From positions 19,203,095 to 19,267,094 of the forward strand of contig NC_059374.1 in assembly GCF_019703515.2 (NCBI RefSeq): 64,000 nucleotides of DNA. Direction: 5' to 3'. Within the stretch, counting starts at the first letter, position 1; each line of letters opens with the position of its first letter. The translations under genes and the position numbers were made by a program. Positions 11,065-22,797 of the stretch are shown one piece after another. Below the pieces are notes generated by a model, which was not told the origin of the DNA, did not search any database, and worked only from the letters and a program-made list of their open reading frames with translations. The stretch comes from Myxocyprinus asiaticus (lineage: Eukaryota; Chordata; Actinopteri; Cypriniformes; Catostomidae).

Positions 11065-13283
11065 GTTTAAAGGATGACCCAAATTTTCCATCAAGAGTTC
11101 CATCATGCTCTCATGTGTTAGTTCGTCATTAAAGGAAAGATGTCCTTGACCATAATTGGATGATGGAAGTGTGTAGATATCAGCGCAATATAAATGAGCA
11201 CCATGGGTTAGCCTGTGGCTGCACTGCTGTGTTACTGTAACTGAGAGGTGCGATTAGCCGGTGTGAATGCTGTGTGGCAGGGCGGATTGGCTCCCTGCTT
11301 TTGCTCCATCATTAACACCATACTGCTCTTCCCTGGCAGGATCACTTCCATCTCTGTCACACGCTGTTGTCTGTCAGCTGAACCCTGCCAGTGCATTTTC
11401 CACCCACCCCAGGCTCTTGATGTGTCATGTTGTACTTATCTAAAACAGCTGAAATTCACTGCCGGTGACAGTCTGGCTCTGTTTATTGATAGGAAGTAAC
11501 CTAAACAAAATATTTTTTTTAAGAGGAATAAATCACCAAAACTGTATGCTGTTATTTTAATGGAACACATAAGTAGAACTTTTTGATGAATCATTATGCA
11601 GCTTGTGCCATATAACAGCAGTCCAAAGCGACTTTCTGGCACCATTTGTTGAACTGGACTTTGGCTAGACACAATCTTTGGCAGAAGTTATTCTTCATTA
11701 AAGATTATTAATGAATGACAAATCTCACAAAATGATCTCATTGCTTCAAAAAACGTGGAATATATCACACAAGTTGTATGACCCACTTTCACAGTGTTTT
11801 ATTGTCCTTTTTGGAGCTTGACAGCCCCTGGTTACTATGACCGTTGTATGGCCAGGGCATAACAATTGTTCAAAAAAATATCTATATTTTTATGTTCCAC
11901 AGAAAAAAATTACAGCATACATATTCAGAATGACATGGTGGTTAATAATAATAAAAAATAATAAATAAACATTTTGGGTTGAACTTTTTAGTTTTCACTA
12001 TAGCTTAGTTTAGATAAACAGCCTCTTCAGTTTTTAGTTGTTTTGCAAACAGATCTGATAATTGATCCATTCCATACACCCCAGTTAAACTCCCATGGAG
12101 AGTTTCCTGTCTTTCTCAGGTCTACCTGTGCCTCTTCTCATATTTTCCCTCGACTCAAGCTTTTACAGATGTTGAACGAGTCTCTCCATTTTTGTCAGGG
12201 CAGGCCATCTGGAAGTGGAGGACGGGTATTGTTAGACTTTAGTGTAACGAGTGGAGCAACTGCAGATGAGCAAATGGGTGTAGCCGTGACACCCAGTATC
12301 ATAGCCTCCCTGTTTGCCCCTCAAAAGCCTTAAATATTTGATCCTTGAACTGTCCTTGACAATAGGCATGGTGTAGAATGTAAATTAATAATATTTAGCT
12401 ACATATGTTTTTGTGAAACCATAAATCGGGAGATCAAACTCCCGAACAAGAACAATTTTTTTTTTTAAATTTAGCAATGTATGTGTAGGACTGGGCTGTA
12501 ACAGTTGTCGCATTCAGACTGTCACGTTATTCTTCTCAAACTTGCATCTTTAATTTGCTTTGTTTACCATTGCAGCAAAAATGTTGAAGTCCTTGATCTG
12601 TCAAGGGCAAATGCATACATTTGTCATGAAATACAAAAATGTAAGCTTAAATGTGAATAAACATTTGGCGACTAGGCTTTTCGATAAAACTGGCCATAGA
12701 TTAAGCTTTCCTTTGTGTCACTATACTTTGCCCATGAAGCTGCTATTTTATTCCAACTACTAAAAAGTAATTTCTTATAAATGTTATGAGGATAGAGTTG
12801 ATATCTAATTTATATTATGCCTTTTTTTGCAATGCAATATTGTTAATAGGTTGAGCATTGGCAGACGTAATAAGTTATTCCATTTGCCTGTCGACTGTCA
12901 GTTGGAAAGCTTGAACTTTTAGACATTCTGTATTTCTTTTAGTCCTCATTTCATGCCTTGTTACAGCTCAAGAGTACAAAGTCAGGTTACTCTTTTAATA
13001 GTTACTATGTCTATGTGAAGTGCCTCCTCTGGGCTGATGTGGACTGTATGTATGTGACCGTCACAATGGAAAATGGACTGACGCTAGTGCACATTCCAGA
13101 CGTAGTGCACGGCTCACAAACGGCGGACCACGCTACTTTAAAACTACTGATGATGTTAAAAAAACAACGTCACGTGCTGCTGCAGGTGATAGAGTTGTTT
13201 GGATGAGAATAGTTGCTGCTGAATCACTAGTTTATGCCGAGCGCTATGCTGCTGAACTCCCTAGTGTCCTTGAAACATTCGAA

Positions 13284-13303
13284 GGAATGCTCTAGAAAGT
13301 TCT
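13284..13303. promoter_or_regulatory. Heat-shock-element-like array
   Basis: Four alternating 5 bp units in correct spacing, GGAATGCTCTAGAAAGTTCT: GAA / CTC (one mismatch to TTC) / GAA / TTC. This fits the nGAAnnTTCn rule for HSF trimers. No promoter or gene start is visible beside it, so function is uncertain. Confidence 0.3.
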
Positions 13304-13566
13304 TTGTCTTTTGGAGCACATGCACTTCTGCCCCCCATCAACCCCCCTTTATTCCCTCCCAAAACAACACAATGGAAGTTTTGAACTTCGTGAGTGTGTG
13401 TTAGAGATTAGTGTGGAGGAGTCAAGTGTGTCTCATCTTGTTCCACCAAAGAACAAAATGTCACTTGAATGGTAGCAGTGTGCACCTGTTTTGTGTAACC
13501 GAAAACTTTCATTCCAGATACACATTTTTTCAGGAACGTGTTGCACAAACATTCCCCTCTAACCAA

Positions 13567-13572
13567 AATAAA
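13567..13572 (+). terminator. FAM222B: Poly(A) signal AATAAA, candidate FAM222B 3' end
   Basis: AATAAA followed about 25 bases later by GAGTGTTGTGTTCTTTT, a good GU/U-rich downstream element. It is the best cleavage signal on the plus strand downstream of the FAM222B stop and upstream of the next Tc1 cluster. Confidence 0.5.
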
Positions 13573-13599
13573 GTTTGACTTGCATTTGCAAAGAGTGTT

Positions 13600-14180
13600 G
13601 TGTTCTTTTATTTATTTTTCTTCAACAGTTGGGATTTAATGAAGCCACTGGCATTTTGTCGATTCATGAGTACCACCTTTGATTGGCAGAACTAAAGTTT
13701 TCAAAATATTAATATTTTGTAACCAAATTGTCTCACTGTTTATTTAAATAATACATAAATATAATAATACAGTATTCTAAGCTGCGTATTATGCTGACTT
13801 ATTTTTTCTTCAAGAATTTCAGCATTTAATGAGATTTGTATTTATTTATTTTACTGTCCCAGACCATTACACCACTTAGACATTTTAAACTTTAAGGCCT
13901 AGAAATTTTTTTCAAAATTACCTAGAACTTAGAAATTAAAAAGATGTTAGTCATAGTATAGGTGTATTGAAGTAATTGTTTTTGTGAATAGAATTTTAAA
14001 AGTTTATTTATTTATTTAATAGATCTGGGGGAAAAATGAACATAAACCCACCACTGTCAGACAGGCTTTACAGCTGATCTAATCAGCCAATTGTGTGGCA
14101 GCAGTGCCATGTAGAAAATCAGGTCAGGTGTTTACAAATCTTACAAATAATATGGGGCAAAACAATTTAATATAAAAATA
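13600..14180. other. Intergenic A/T-rich DNA
   Basis: No gene seen. At 14060-14125 is a short fragment (AATCAGCCAATTGTGTGGCA) related to the Tc1-like element that begins at 14181. Confidence 0.6.
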
Positions 14181-14557
14181 CACTCACTGAGCACTTTAAT
14201 AGGAACACCTGTACACCTACTTATTCATGCGATCATCTAATCAGCCAATCATGTGGCAGCAGTGCAATGCATAATCAAATCAACCAAATCATTCAGATAT
14301 GGGTCAGGAGCTTCAGTTAATGTTCACATCAACCATCAGAATGGGGAAAAAATGTGATCTCAGTGATTTTGACCATGGCATGATTGTTGGTGCCAGATGG
14401 GCTGGTTTGAGTATTTCTGTAACTGCTGATCTCCTGGGATTTTCACACACAACAGTCTCTAGAGTTTACTCAGAATGGTGCCAGAAACAAAAAACATACA
14501 ATGAGCGGCAGTTCTGCAGACGGAAATGCCTTTTTGATGAGAGGGGTCAACAGAGAA
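14181..14557 (+). mobile_element. 3'-truncated Tc1-like transposon
   Basis: Begins CACTCACTGAGCACTTTAAT directly after a TA. Its frame 14299-14598 gives the transposase N-terminus, with HTH words MGKKCDLSDFDHGMIVGARW and GLSISVTADLLGFSHTTVS. The element stops abruptly at 14557, where the duplicated block with a second Tc1 family begins; its right half is not found on the other side. Confidence 0.82.
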
Positions 14558-15873
14558 AGTTGTGCTCAAAAGTTTGCATACCCTGGCAGAAATTGTGAAA
14601 TTTTGGCATTGATTTTGAAAATATGACTGATCATGCAAAAAAACTGTCTTTTATTTAAGGATAGTGATCATATGAAGCCATTTATTATCACATAGTTGTT
14701 TGGCTCCTTTTTAAATCATAATGATAACAGAAATCACCCAAATGACCCTGATCAAAAGTTTACATACCCTTGAATGTTTGGCCTTGTTACAGACACACAA
14801 GGTGACACACACAGGTTTAAATGGCAATTAAAGGTTAATTTCCCACACCTGTGGCTTTTTAAATTGCAATTAGTGTCTGTGTATAAATAGTCAATGAGTT
14901 TGTTAGCTCTCACATGGATGCACTGAGCAGGCTAGATACTGAGCCATGGGGAGCAGAAAAGAACTGTCAAAAGACCTGCGTAACAAGGTAATGGAACTTT
15001 ATAAAGATGAAAAAGGATATAAAAAGATATCCAAAGCCTTGAAAATGCCAGTCAGTACTGTTCAATCACTTATTAAGAAGTGGAAAATTCGGGGATCTCT
15101 TGATACCAAGCCAAGGTCAGGTAGACCAAGAAAGATTTCAGCCACTGCTGCCAGAAGAATTGTTCAGGAAACAAAGAAAACCCCACAGGTAACCTCAGGA
15201 GAAATACAGGCTGCTCTGGAAAAAGACGGTGTGGTTGTTTCAAGGAGCACAATATTGATGGCAAGATGAATGCAGCATGTTATCAGAAAATACTGGCAGA
15301 CAATTTGCGTTCTTCTGCACGAAAGCTGCGCATGGGACGTTCTTGGTCATTCCAGCCATGACAGTGACCATAAGCACAAGGTGAAGTTGACCCTCCAGTG
15401 GGTACAGCAGAAAAATGTGAAGGTTCTGGAGTGGCCATCACATTCTCCTGACCTTAATATCATCGAGCCAGTCTGGGGAGATCTCAAATGTGCGGTTCAT
15501 GCAAGATGACCAAAGACTTTGCATGACCTGGAGTCATTTTGCCAAGACGAATGGGCAGCTATACCACCTGCAAGAATTTGGGGCCTCATAGACAACTATT
15601 ACAAAAGACTGCATGCTGTCATTGATGCTAAAGGGGGCACTACACAGTATTAAGAACTAAGGGTATGCAGACTTTTGAACAGGGGTCATTTCATTTTTTT
15701 CTTTGTTGGCATGTTTTGTTTTATGATTGTGCCATTCTGTAATAACCTACAGTTGAATATGAATCCCATAAGAAATAAAAGAGATGTGTTTTGCCTGCTC
15801 ACTCATGTTTTCTTTAAAAATGGTACATATATTACCAATTCTCCAAGGGTATGCAAACTTTTGAGCACAACTG
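14558..15873 (+). mobile_element. Tc1-like transposon copy A (internally deleted)
   Basis: The left TIR AGTTGTGCTCAAAAGTTTGC and right TIR (15849-15873, ending GAGCACAACTG then TA) are inverted. The left end lacks the terminal C and the TA expected of a clean insertion. Relative to copy B, about 315 bp of the transposase gene is missing at 15254. The remaining pieces are 14946-15269 (MGSRKELSKDLRNKVMELYK, paired HTH) and 15270-15509 plus the tail to 15652. Confidence 0.88.
14946..15652 (+). pseudogene. Tc1-like transposase, deleted and frameshifted
   Basis: The N-terminal 100 residues carry the HTH (KDLRNKVMELYKDEKGYKKI) and the GRPRKIS AT-hook-like segment. An internal deletion then removes the first catalytic Asp region (WSD), and the C-terminal part [15 protein letters not shown] with the catalytic Glu follows in another frame. 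Confidence 0.85.
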
Positions 15874-16119
15874 TATTTCTTATGATTTCACCATCTTGTA
15901 CTATTATTATAACTTTTCACGTGACTGGGTTGGAATATGCATAGATATGTCAGATATTTAAAATATCTGAAATATGCATATCTAAACATCACAGATTGAC
16001 CTCTGAAGGAATCTCTCATTTTGGTTTAGCATTAAGTTGCATTGTTTGTGGTGTTGCAGGAAACTGAACAAGATAGAACATTTTGAATTGATTATGAAAT
16101 AAAAACATAATCCCTAGAT

Positions 16120-16705
16120 CAGGGGTCTTCATCCTTTTTCAGGCCAAGGACCCCTTAGTGGAGAGATGGAGCCAATCGTCCCGTTACATACTGTAAAATT
16201 GTGATAAGATTGGATTTTGGGCCTGGCCTTGAGTAACATGCTTAAAGTACCATATTAAAGTTTTTACATAATTTGTTATGATGCTTACATTGCAAAACCA
16301 ATAAAATAATCATTACTGATTATTTAATTTATTATTATAATTATTTTACCATAATTAGTCTAATTTGAATTTTGATTTGTGGGAAAGTACTTTGTATAAC
16401 CTAACAACCTTTTTTTTTCTTCTTTTTTTTTTTACTTTCCCAGCACTAATATTTTTCTAAAAAATCTGCTTCACCTTTATTTTTATGTTGTTTGCAAATA
16501 AAAAAGTAAAACATTTTAATTTGACCTAATACATTTTAATGTGGGAGAGACAATTAAACAGTTAGCTGACCTTTAGCTTCTTAACTATCTTTCTTTAAAG
16601 GTAAATTGCTATTTAATTTTTGTGTAACAAATTCTAATTGTTTTGCAAAAATTAGTTTGAGATCAAACAATAATTGCCAGACCCCCTGTTGAAGACCTTT
16701 TCTGA
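16120..16705. mobile_element. hAT-like MITE (approximate limits)
   Basis: Left end CAGGGGTCTTCATCC followed by GGCCAAGGACCCC is a hAT-type terminus; inverted counterparts (GACCCCCTGTTGAAGACC) occur at about 16680-16700. There is no coding capacity. It is carried in both copies of the duplicated block. Confidence 0.55.
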
Positions 16706-16809
16706 CTTGGACACCTTTTGTTCTCAAACCCATCACGGACATGATGGAAGTGATTTGAAAATGAATCTACACAAAACTTGTTATACAATAAACATCTACC
16801 TACTGCTCA

Positions 16810-17470
16810 GAAGTGAAGTGAAATGTTACAGTGTGCCCCATAGGCATGGAAAGTTGTAACAGGTGAGGGGCACATTGTAACTTGACCATATGACCGCTTA
16901 AAATCCCCCTCAAACAATCTCAACTTATTTAATAGAAGATAAATTAAAATATTTAGTCAATAAAACCCAGTTTCTAACATTGCCATATAAATTATGGCTT
17001 CATTTTGACACAACAGTGAACATACAACAAAGCCACAGAAGAGGCCAAAATTAAGCAAGCAAATACATGAAGATACAACACGACACACACAAAAAGGGGA
17101 ATTATGTAAATTACATAGTTAACTGCATAGTATCGCATATAGTTTGTTTTAATAGGTTGACCTGTTAGAACAACGTGCCTCTGCGCAACTGAGATTTAAA
17201 CATGGCTAGTCACTTCTGTTTGCTAGCTAAACATTAAACGACTATTCAAGATGCTAACAGATTGGAGATTAAAATTATATCAAGTTTGCTTCATTTCAAA
17301 TAAGCACAAAAAACAGAAGAAAATTTACTTTCATGTGAAATTTGACTTAAAATAACTTTTGGCAATATCTTCCAAGGCTTTTTGCATTTTCTCCACAGCA
17401 CTGATATGGCTATGGTTAAATAAATAATGTTTAGTCATACCACTTTGTGTGGAAACTCTTAAACCATGTG
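16810..17470. other. Intergenic A/T-rich DNA
   Basis: No gene, hairpin or repeat family that I can name. Confidence 0.5.
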
Positions 17471-18568
17471 TATTACAACTAGCCCCATGTTAGTTTGTGC
17501 CCCGCTCTCCCCTAGTAGGGAAACAGCTGTGAAACCTTATAAATTTAACTCCTTCACTTCTGCGAGGTGGAGCTGCCGTGGATCGGACTTGTTGGTCCAG
17601 CACATCCCATAGATGCTCAATCGGATTGAGATCTGGGGAATTTGGAGGCTGGGACAACACTTTGAACTCTTCATCATGTTCCTCAAACCATTCCCGAACA
17701 ATGTGTGCAGTGTGGCAGTGCGCATTATCCTGCTGAAAGAGGCCACTGCCATTAGAGTATACCATTGCCATGAAGGGGTGTACCTGGTCTGCAATGATGT
17801 TTAGGTAGGTGGCACGTGTCAAATTGGCATCCACATGAATGGTCGGACCCAGTGTTTCCCAGCAGAACATTGCCCAGAGCAGCACACTCCCTCCACCGGT
17901 TTCTCAAACTCCCACAGTGCATCCTGGTTCCATAACTTTCCTGGGTAAACAGCCACACGTACACGGCCGTCCACGTTATGTAATAGAAAACAGGACTCAT
18001 CAGACCAGGCGACCTTCTTCCACTGCTCCAAGGTCCAGTTCCTAAGTTCGCATGCCAATTGTAGGCACTTTCTGCAGTGGACAGGGGTTATCATGGGCAC
18101 TCTGACTGGTCTGCGGCTACGCAGCCCCATACGCATCAGGGTGCAATGCACTGTGTTTTGTGACACATTCCTCCCGTAATCATCATAAAAATGTTCTGTG
18201 ACTTGTGCCACAGTAGTCTCTCTGTCGGTTCGGACCAGACAGGTTAGACTTCGTTGCCCTCGTGCATCGATGAGCCTTGGGCACCCAACACCCTGTCGCC
18301 AGTTTGTGGTTTGTCCATCCTCGGACCACTGTCGGTAGGTTCTCACCACTGCTGACTGGGAGCACTCCACAAGCCTTGCCGTTTCAGAGATGCTCTGACC
18401 CAGCTGTCTGGCCATAACAATGTGGCCTGCATTCAACACGTTGACTATGAGAACTGATTGTTCGATTACCATCTAATCTACCCAGACCTTGACATGTGGC
18501 CTTGTTAGGAGATGATCAGTGTTATTCAATTCACCTGTGAGTGGTCATGATGGTTTGGCTCATCAGTG
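17470..18568 (-). mobile_element. Tc1-like transposon, CACTGATCAGCC family, minus strand
   Basis: The 5' end, at the high coordinate, shows the TIR words ACACTGA..AGCCAAACCATC and TCACAGGTGAATTGAATAAC next to TA at 18569. The 3' TIR at the low end is not visible, so that limit is approximate. It belongs to the same family as 61157-62138. Confidence 0.82.
17490..18472 (-). pseudogene. Tc1-like transposase, frameshifted
   Basis: Reads from 18472: HTH region (HIVMARQLGQSISETARLVE), then SRRPVRVPMITP and the first catalytic Asp in WKKVAWSDESCFL, in one frame to about 17885. It then shifts to another frame for MLLWAMFCWETLG, the second Asp (FQQDNAHCHTA) and the Glu (SPDLNPIEHLWD). All three catalytic acids survive; one frameshift near 17870-17890 breaks the gene. 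Confidence 0.9.
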
Positions 18569-18921
18569 TATATTCATGTTTTACTTAATGTTTACATTTT
18601 AGCATGTGTATATATGTATAGAGAGAGTTATGTTCTGGTTCTAGGGTTAATGATAATATAATGCTAAAATTTCTATGCAAAGATTCAATGAAATTATGCA
18701 TTTGTGTGAAGAACATTCAAGTGATCATTTCTGATTGATTTCAAGTGGAAATGGCTATTTCCTAAACTAATGGAAGGTAACATTTTGGGAGGTGTTTTGT
18801 CCAGTGTAAAGAATAGGTGATTTTACATTTTTCCAGTTGTCAAGGTTTAGGTACTTGTGAGGATATATCACATCTGCTTATCTTAATACTGACATATTTG
18901 ACATTTACCGACTCATTTCCC

Positions 18922-18931
18922 TATTATATAA

Positions 18932-19018
<87 letters not shown>

Positions 19019-19022
19019 TTTT
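18922..19022. repeat. (AT)n followed by poly-T
   Basis: An imperfect TA-dinucleotide run, then about 22 T residues. Confidence 0.9.
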
Positions 19023-20019
19023 ACATGAATTACCACCCACAGAATCTTGACAGATATGGCACTTGTGTCTGAGCTCAGTTAACCTCAGGGCATTTATCTG
19101 ACACAGCTCTAATTGGCTTAGTGCAAAACTGTGCCATGATGCCATCTTTAAGGGCTAAAGGAGGAAACTGAGGATACTCAGGCGTTTAACACTAAACTCA
19201 GTATCGCATGGATGGGCAGTTGGTGGGTGCTAAACCTTTTTTACATGGTCCTGAGGTGCTAATGAGATATAATGGGCCATTGATGCATCTTGCTGCCCTC
19301 AATCATTTTGCATTGATGGATTGTCTAAAATGAGTCTAATGCAATCTCAGAGAACATGTGGACCAAAAAGGTTCATACAGTTTACTTCTTTATGGCTGCA
19401 AAAAAAAAAAAACCTCCCTTAATGACACTCAGATTTTCTTTGGCACATTCAACAAAAGCTGTCAGTCACTTAAAGTGTACACTATATTATGAAGAATAAT
19501 CAATGTGTATTGCCCTCAAGATTCTGTAAACATAATTCTTTATAAAGTTAGAATAAAATGAAGTATTTAAACATCTTACTAATTATACTGAAACAAAGGG
19601 GTCACACAAGACTTTGTGTCAATTTCATTTCCCTTCATATGTATGTGAAAACAAGAGAGCAGGTATGCAAGAAGAATGTGAACTAGATGCATAAATGGCT
19701 CGTATGAAAAGGTAAAACTTATTTTCCCGTAGAGACCAACCAATCAACAAACAGAATTTCAAATCAGTACAATACAGGCATCATGTATAGCAAGCTTTCT
19801 ATCAGACACTTTATTTTAAGAAAGGAAATGACTGTGAACAAATTTGATTACTCATTCCATTTTCATTTAGGGTCTATACACAAATGCAACAAGTTATTTG
19901 CGTTCACAAAAGTTAGTTTCCTATTATAAATTTCCTAGGGTTTGAGTAAGGAGTTAAACTTAAGAAAAATCGTAATAACATTGTTAGTTGATTCCTTTAT
20001 TTTTCTCTATGGTAGATAG
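19023..20019. other. Intergenic, no feature recognised
   Basis: A/T-rich sequence with no ORF of recognisable product and no terminal repeats that I can pair. Confidence 0.5.
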
Positions 20020-21658
20020 AGTTGTGCTCAAAAGTTTGCATACCCTGGCAGAAATTGTGAAATTTTGGCATTGATTTTGAAAATATGACTGATCATGCAA
20101 AAAAAAAAAAAAAACTGTCTTTTATTCAAGGATAGTGATCATATGAAGCCATTTATTATCACACAGTTGTTTGGCTCCTTTTTAAATCATAATGATAACA
20201 GAAATCACCCAAATGACCCTGATCAAAAGTTTACATACCCTTGAATGTTTGGTCTTGTTACAGACACACAAGGTGACACACACAGGTTTAAATGGCAATT
20301 AAAGGTTAATTTCCCACACCTGTGGATTTTTAAATTGCAATTAGTGTCTGTGTATAAATAGTCAATGAGTTTGTTAGCTCTCACGTGGATGCACTGAGCA
20401 GGCTAGATACTGAGCCATGGAGAGCAGAAAAGAACTGTCAAAAGACCTGTGTAACAAGGTAATGGAACTTTATAAAGACGGAAAAGGATATAAAAAGATA
20501 TCCCAAGCCTTGAAAATGCCAGTCAATACTGTTCAATCACTTATTAAGAAGTGGAAAATTCGGGGATCTCTTGATACCAAGCCAAGGTCAGGTAGACCAA
20601 GAAAGATTTCAGCCACAACTGCCAGAAGAATTGTTCGGGATACAAAGAAAAACCCACAGGTAACCTCAGGAGAAATACCAGCTGCTCTGGAAAAAGACGG
20701 TGTGGTTGTTTCAAGGAGCACAATAGGACGATACTTGAACAAAAATTAGCTGCATTGTCGAGTTGCCAGAAAGAAGCCTTTACTGCACCAATGCCACAAA
20801 AAGCCCAGTTACAATATACCCGACAACACCTTGACACGCCTCACAGCTTCTGGCACACTGTAATTTGGAGTGACAAGGCCAAAATAGAGCTTTATGGTCA
20901 CAACCATAAGCGCTATGTTTGGAGAGGGGTCAACAAGGCCTATAGTGAAAAGAATACCATCCCCACTGTGAAGCATGGTGGTGGCTCACTGATGTTTTGG
21001 GGGTGTGTGTGTTCTAAAGGCACGGGGAATCTTGTGAAAATCGATGGCAAGATGAATGCAGCATGTTATCAGAAAATACCTGCAGACAATTTGCATTCTT
21101 CTGCACGAAAGCTGCGCATGGGACGCTTTTGGACTTTCCAGCATGACAATGAATTTAAGCACAAGGCCAAGTTGACCCTCCAGTGGTTACAGCAGAAAAA
21201 GGTGAAGGTTCTGGAGTGGCCATCACATTCTCCTGACCTTAATATCATCGAGCCACTCTGGGGAGATCTCAAACGTGCGGTTCATGCAAGACGACCAAAG
21301 ACTTTGCATGACCTGGAGGCATTTTGCCAAGACGAATGGGCAGCTATACCACCTGCAAGAATTTGGAGCCTCATAGACAACTATTACAAAAGACTGCACG
21401 CTGTCATTGATGCTAAAGGGGGCACTACACAGTATTAAGAACTAAGGGTATGCAGACTTTTGAACAGGGGTCATTTCATTTTTTTCTTTGTTGGCATGTT
21501 TTGTTTTATGATTGTGCCATTCTGTAATAACCTACAGTTGAATATGAATCCCATAAGAAATAAAAGAGATGTGTTTTGCCTGCTCACTCATGTTTTCTTT
21601 AAAAATGGTACATATATTACCAATTCTCCAAGGGTATGCAAACTTTTGAGCACAACTG
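20020..21658 (+). mobile_element. Tc1-like transposon copy B (full length)
   Basis: Left TIR at 20020 (AGTTGTGCTCAAAAG, lacking the terminal C and TA) and right TIR ending at 21658 followed by TA. At 1.64 kb it is the normal Tc1 size. The same family occurs as copy A and as an inverted fragment at 63180-63877. Confidence 0.9.
20417..21438 (+). pseudogene. Tc1-like transposase, one stop and one frameshift
   Basis: From ATG 20417, 110 residues (paired HTH, GRPRKIS) run to a TAG at 20747 after RYLNKN. A one-base loss around 20790-20805 then shifts the frame, and 20755-21438 continues to the natural end KGGTTQY. The catalytic triad is visible: Asp in VIWSD, Asp in FQHDNEFKHKAK and Glu in [15 protein letters not shown] (DD34E spacing typical of Tc1). 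The residue after WSD is Lys where family members have Glu. Confidence 0.9.
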
Positions 21659-22466
21659 TATTTCTTATGATTTCACCATCTTGTACTATTATTATAACTT
21701 TTCACGTGACTGGGTTGGAATATGCATAGATATGTCAGATATTTAAAATATCTGAAATATGCATATCTAAACATCACAGATTGACCTCTGAAGGAATCTC
21801 TCATTTTGGTTTAGCATTAAGTTGCATTGTTTGTGGTGTTGCAGGAAACTGAACAAGATAGAACATTTTGAATTGATTATGAAATAAAAACATAATCCCT
21901 AGATCAGGGGTCTTCATCCTTTTTCAGGCCAAGGACCCCTTAGTGGAGAGATGGAGCCAATCGTCCCGTTACATACTGTAAAATTGTGATAAGATTGGAT
22001 TTTGGGCCTGGCCTTGAGTAACATGCTTAAAGTACCATATTAAAGTTTTTACATAATTTGTTATGATGCTTACATTGCAAAACCAATAAAATAATCATTA
22101 CTGATTAATTATTCTCAAAAATCTGCTTCACCTTTATTTTTATGTTGTTTGCAAATAAAAAAGTAAAACATTTTAATTTGACCTAATACATTTTAATGTG
22201 GGAGAGACAATTAAACAGTTAGCTGACCTTTAGCTTCTTAACTATCTTTCTTTAAAGGTAAATTGCTATTTAATTTTTGTGTAACAAATTCTAATTGTTT
22301 TGCAAAAATTAGTTTGAGATCAAACAATAATTGCCAGACCCCCTGTTGAAGACCTTTTCTGACTTGGACACCTTTTGTTCTCAAACCCATCACGGACATG
22401 ATGGAAGTGATTTGAAAATGAATCTACACAAAACTTGTTATACAATAAACATCTACCTACTGCTCA

Positions 22467-22797
22467 TGTGTCACTCATACCAATTGAATGACTACAAATA
22501 TAATATTTATGACAGTTTTCTCAATTTTATGTGATGAAGCTATGAATAGGCAAGTTGTGTTTGTGTGTGTGCTCTCATTATTTTTGTAAAAAATTATTTA
22601 AATAGATTTTTAACTAAAACTCAACTTTTTGTGCTAGCTCTTAACATGTCAGGCTGTGCTCAGCAAAAAATACATTGATCTTTCATAGTGTTCCCATTTT
22701 AATTGTCCAATATTATCACACTCGTCTCAACCCAATCTCAACCTCTAGGCTACTTGCACCGACATATTTTTAACCCAATTTTTCATTGAAGTAAATA
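22467..22797. other. Intergenic A/T-rich DNA
   Basis: No feature recognised between the duplicated block and the next Tc1 relic. Confidence 0.5.

Larger units (their letters stand above)
9092..13600 (+). other. FAM222B: Probable FAM222B 3'UTR / downstream region
   Basis: No coding sequence is recognised for 4.5 kb. I see no AATAAA before the hAT insertion at 10133. Later candidates are at about 11524, 12655 and 13567; only the last is followed by a clear GT-rich element. The 3'UTR therefore may be long and include the hAT copy, or may end earlier at a variant signal. Confidence 0.4.
14558..16809 (+). repeat. Duplicated block, copy A
   Basis: From the truncated left TIR of the Tc1 element through its right end and on for 936 bp of flanking DNA, this matches 20020-22466 almost base for base. 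Homology starts at 14558/20020 and stops at 16809/22466. The copies differ by a Tc1-internal deletion here and by a roughly 140 bp gap in copy B, which corresponds to about 16325-16460 here. Confidence 0.92.
20020..22466 (+). repeat. Duplicated block, copy B
   Basis: Direct copy of 14558-16809 lying 5.46 kb further along in the same orientation. It holds the longer form of the Tc1 element and the same flanking DNA, including the palindrome GATATTTAAAATATC and the hAT-like MITE. About 140 bp present in copy A is absent after about 22106. Confidence 0.92.

Noticed and set aside
12958..13206. 82-codon frame as a small gene
   Set aside because: No recognisable motif, no splice or promoter context; plausible by chance in less A/T-rich DNA.
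17839..18045. Plus-strand ORFs over the Tc1 element at 17.5-18.5 kb
   Set aside because: Antisense shadows of the minus-strand transposase.
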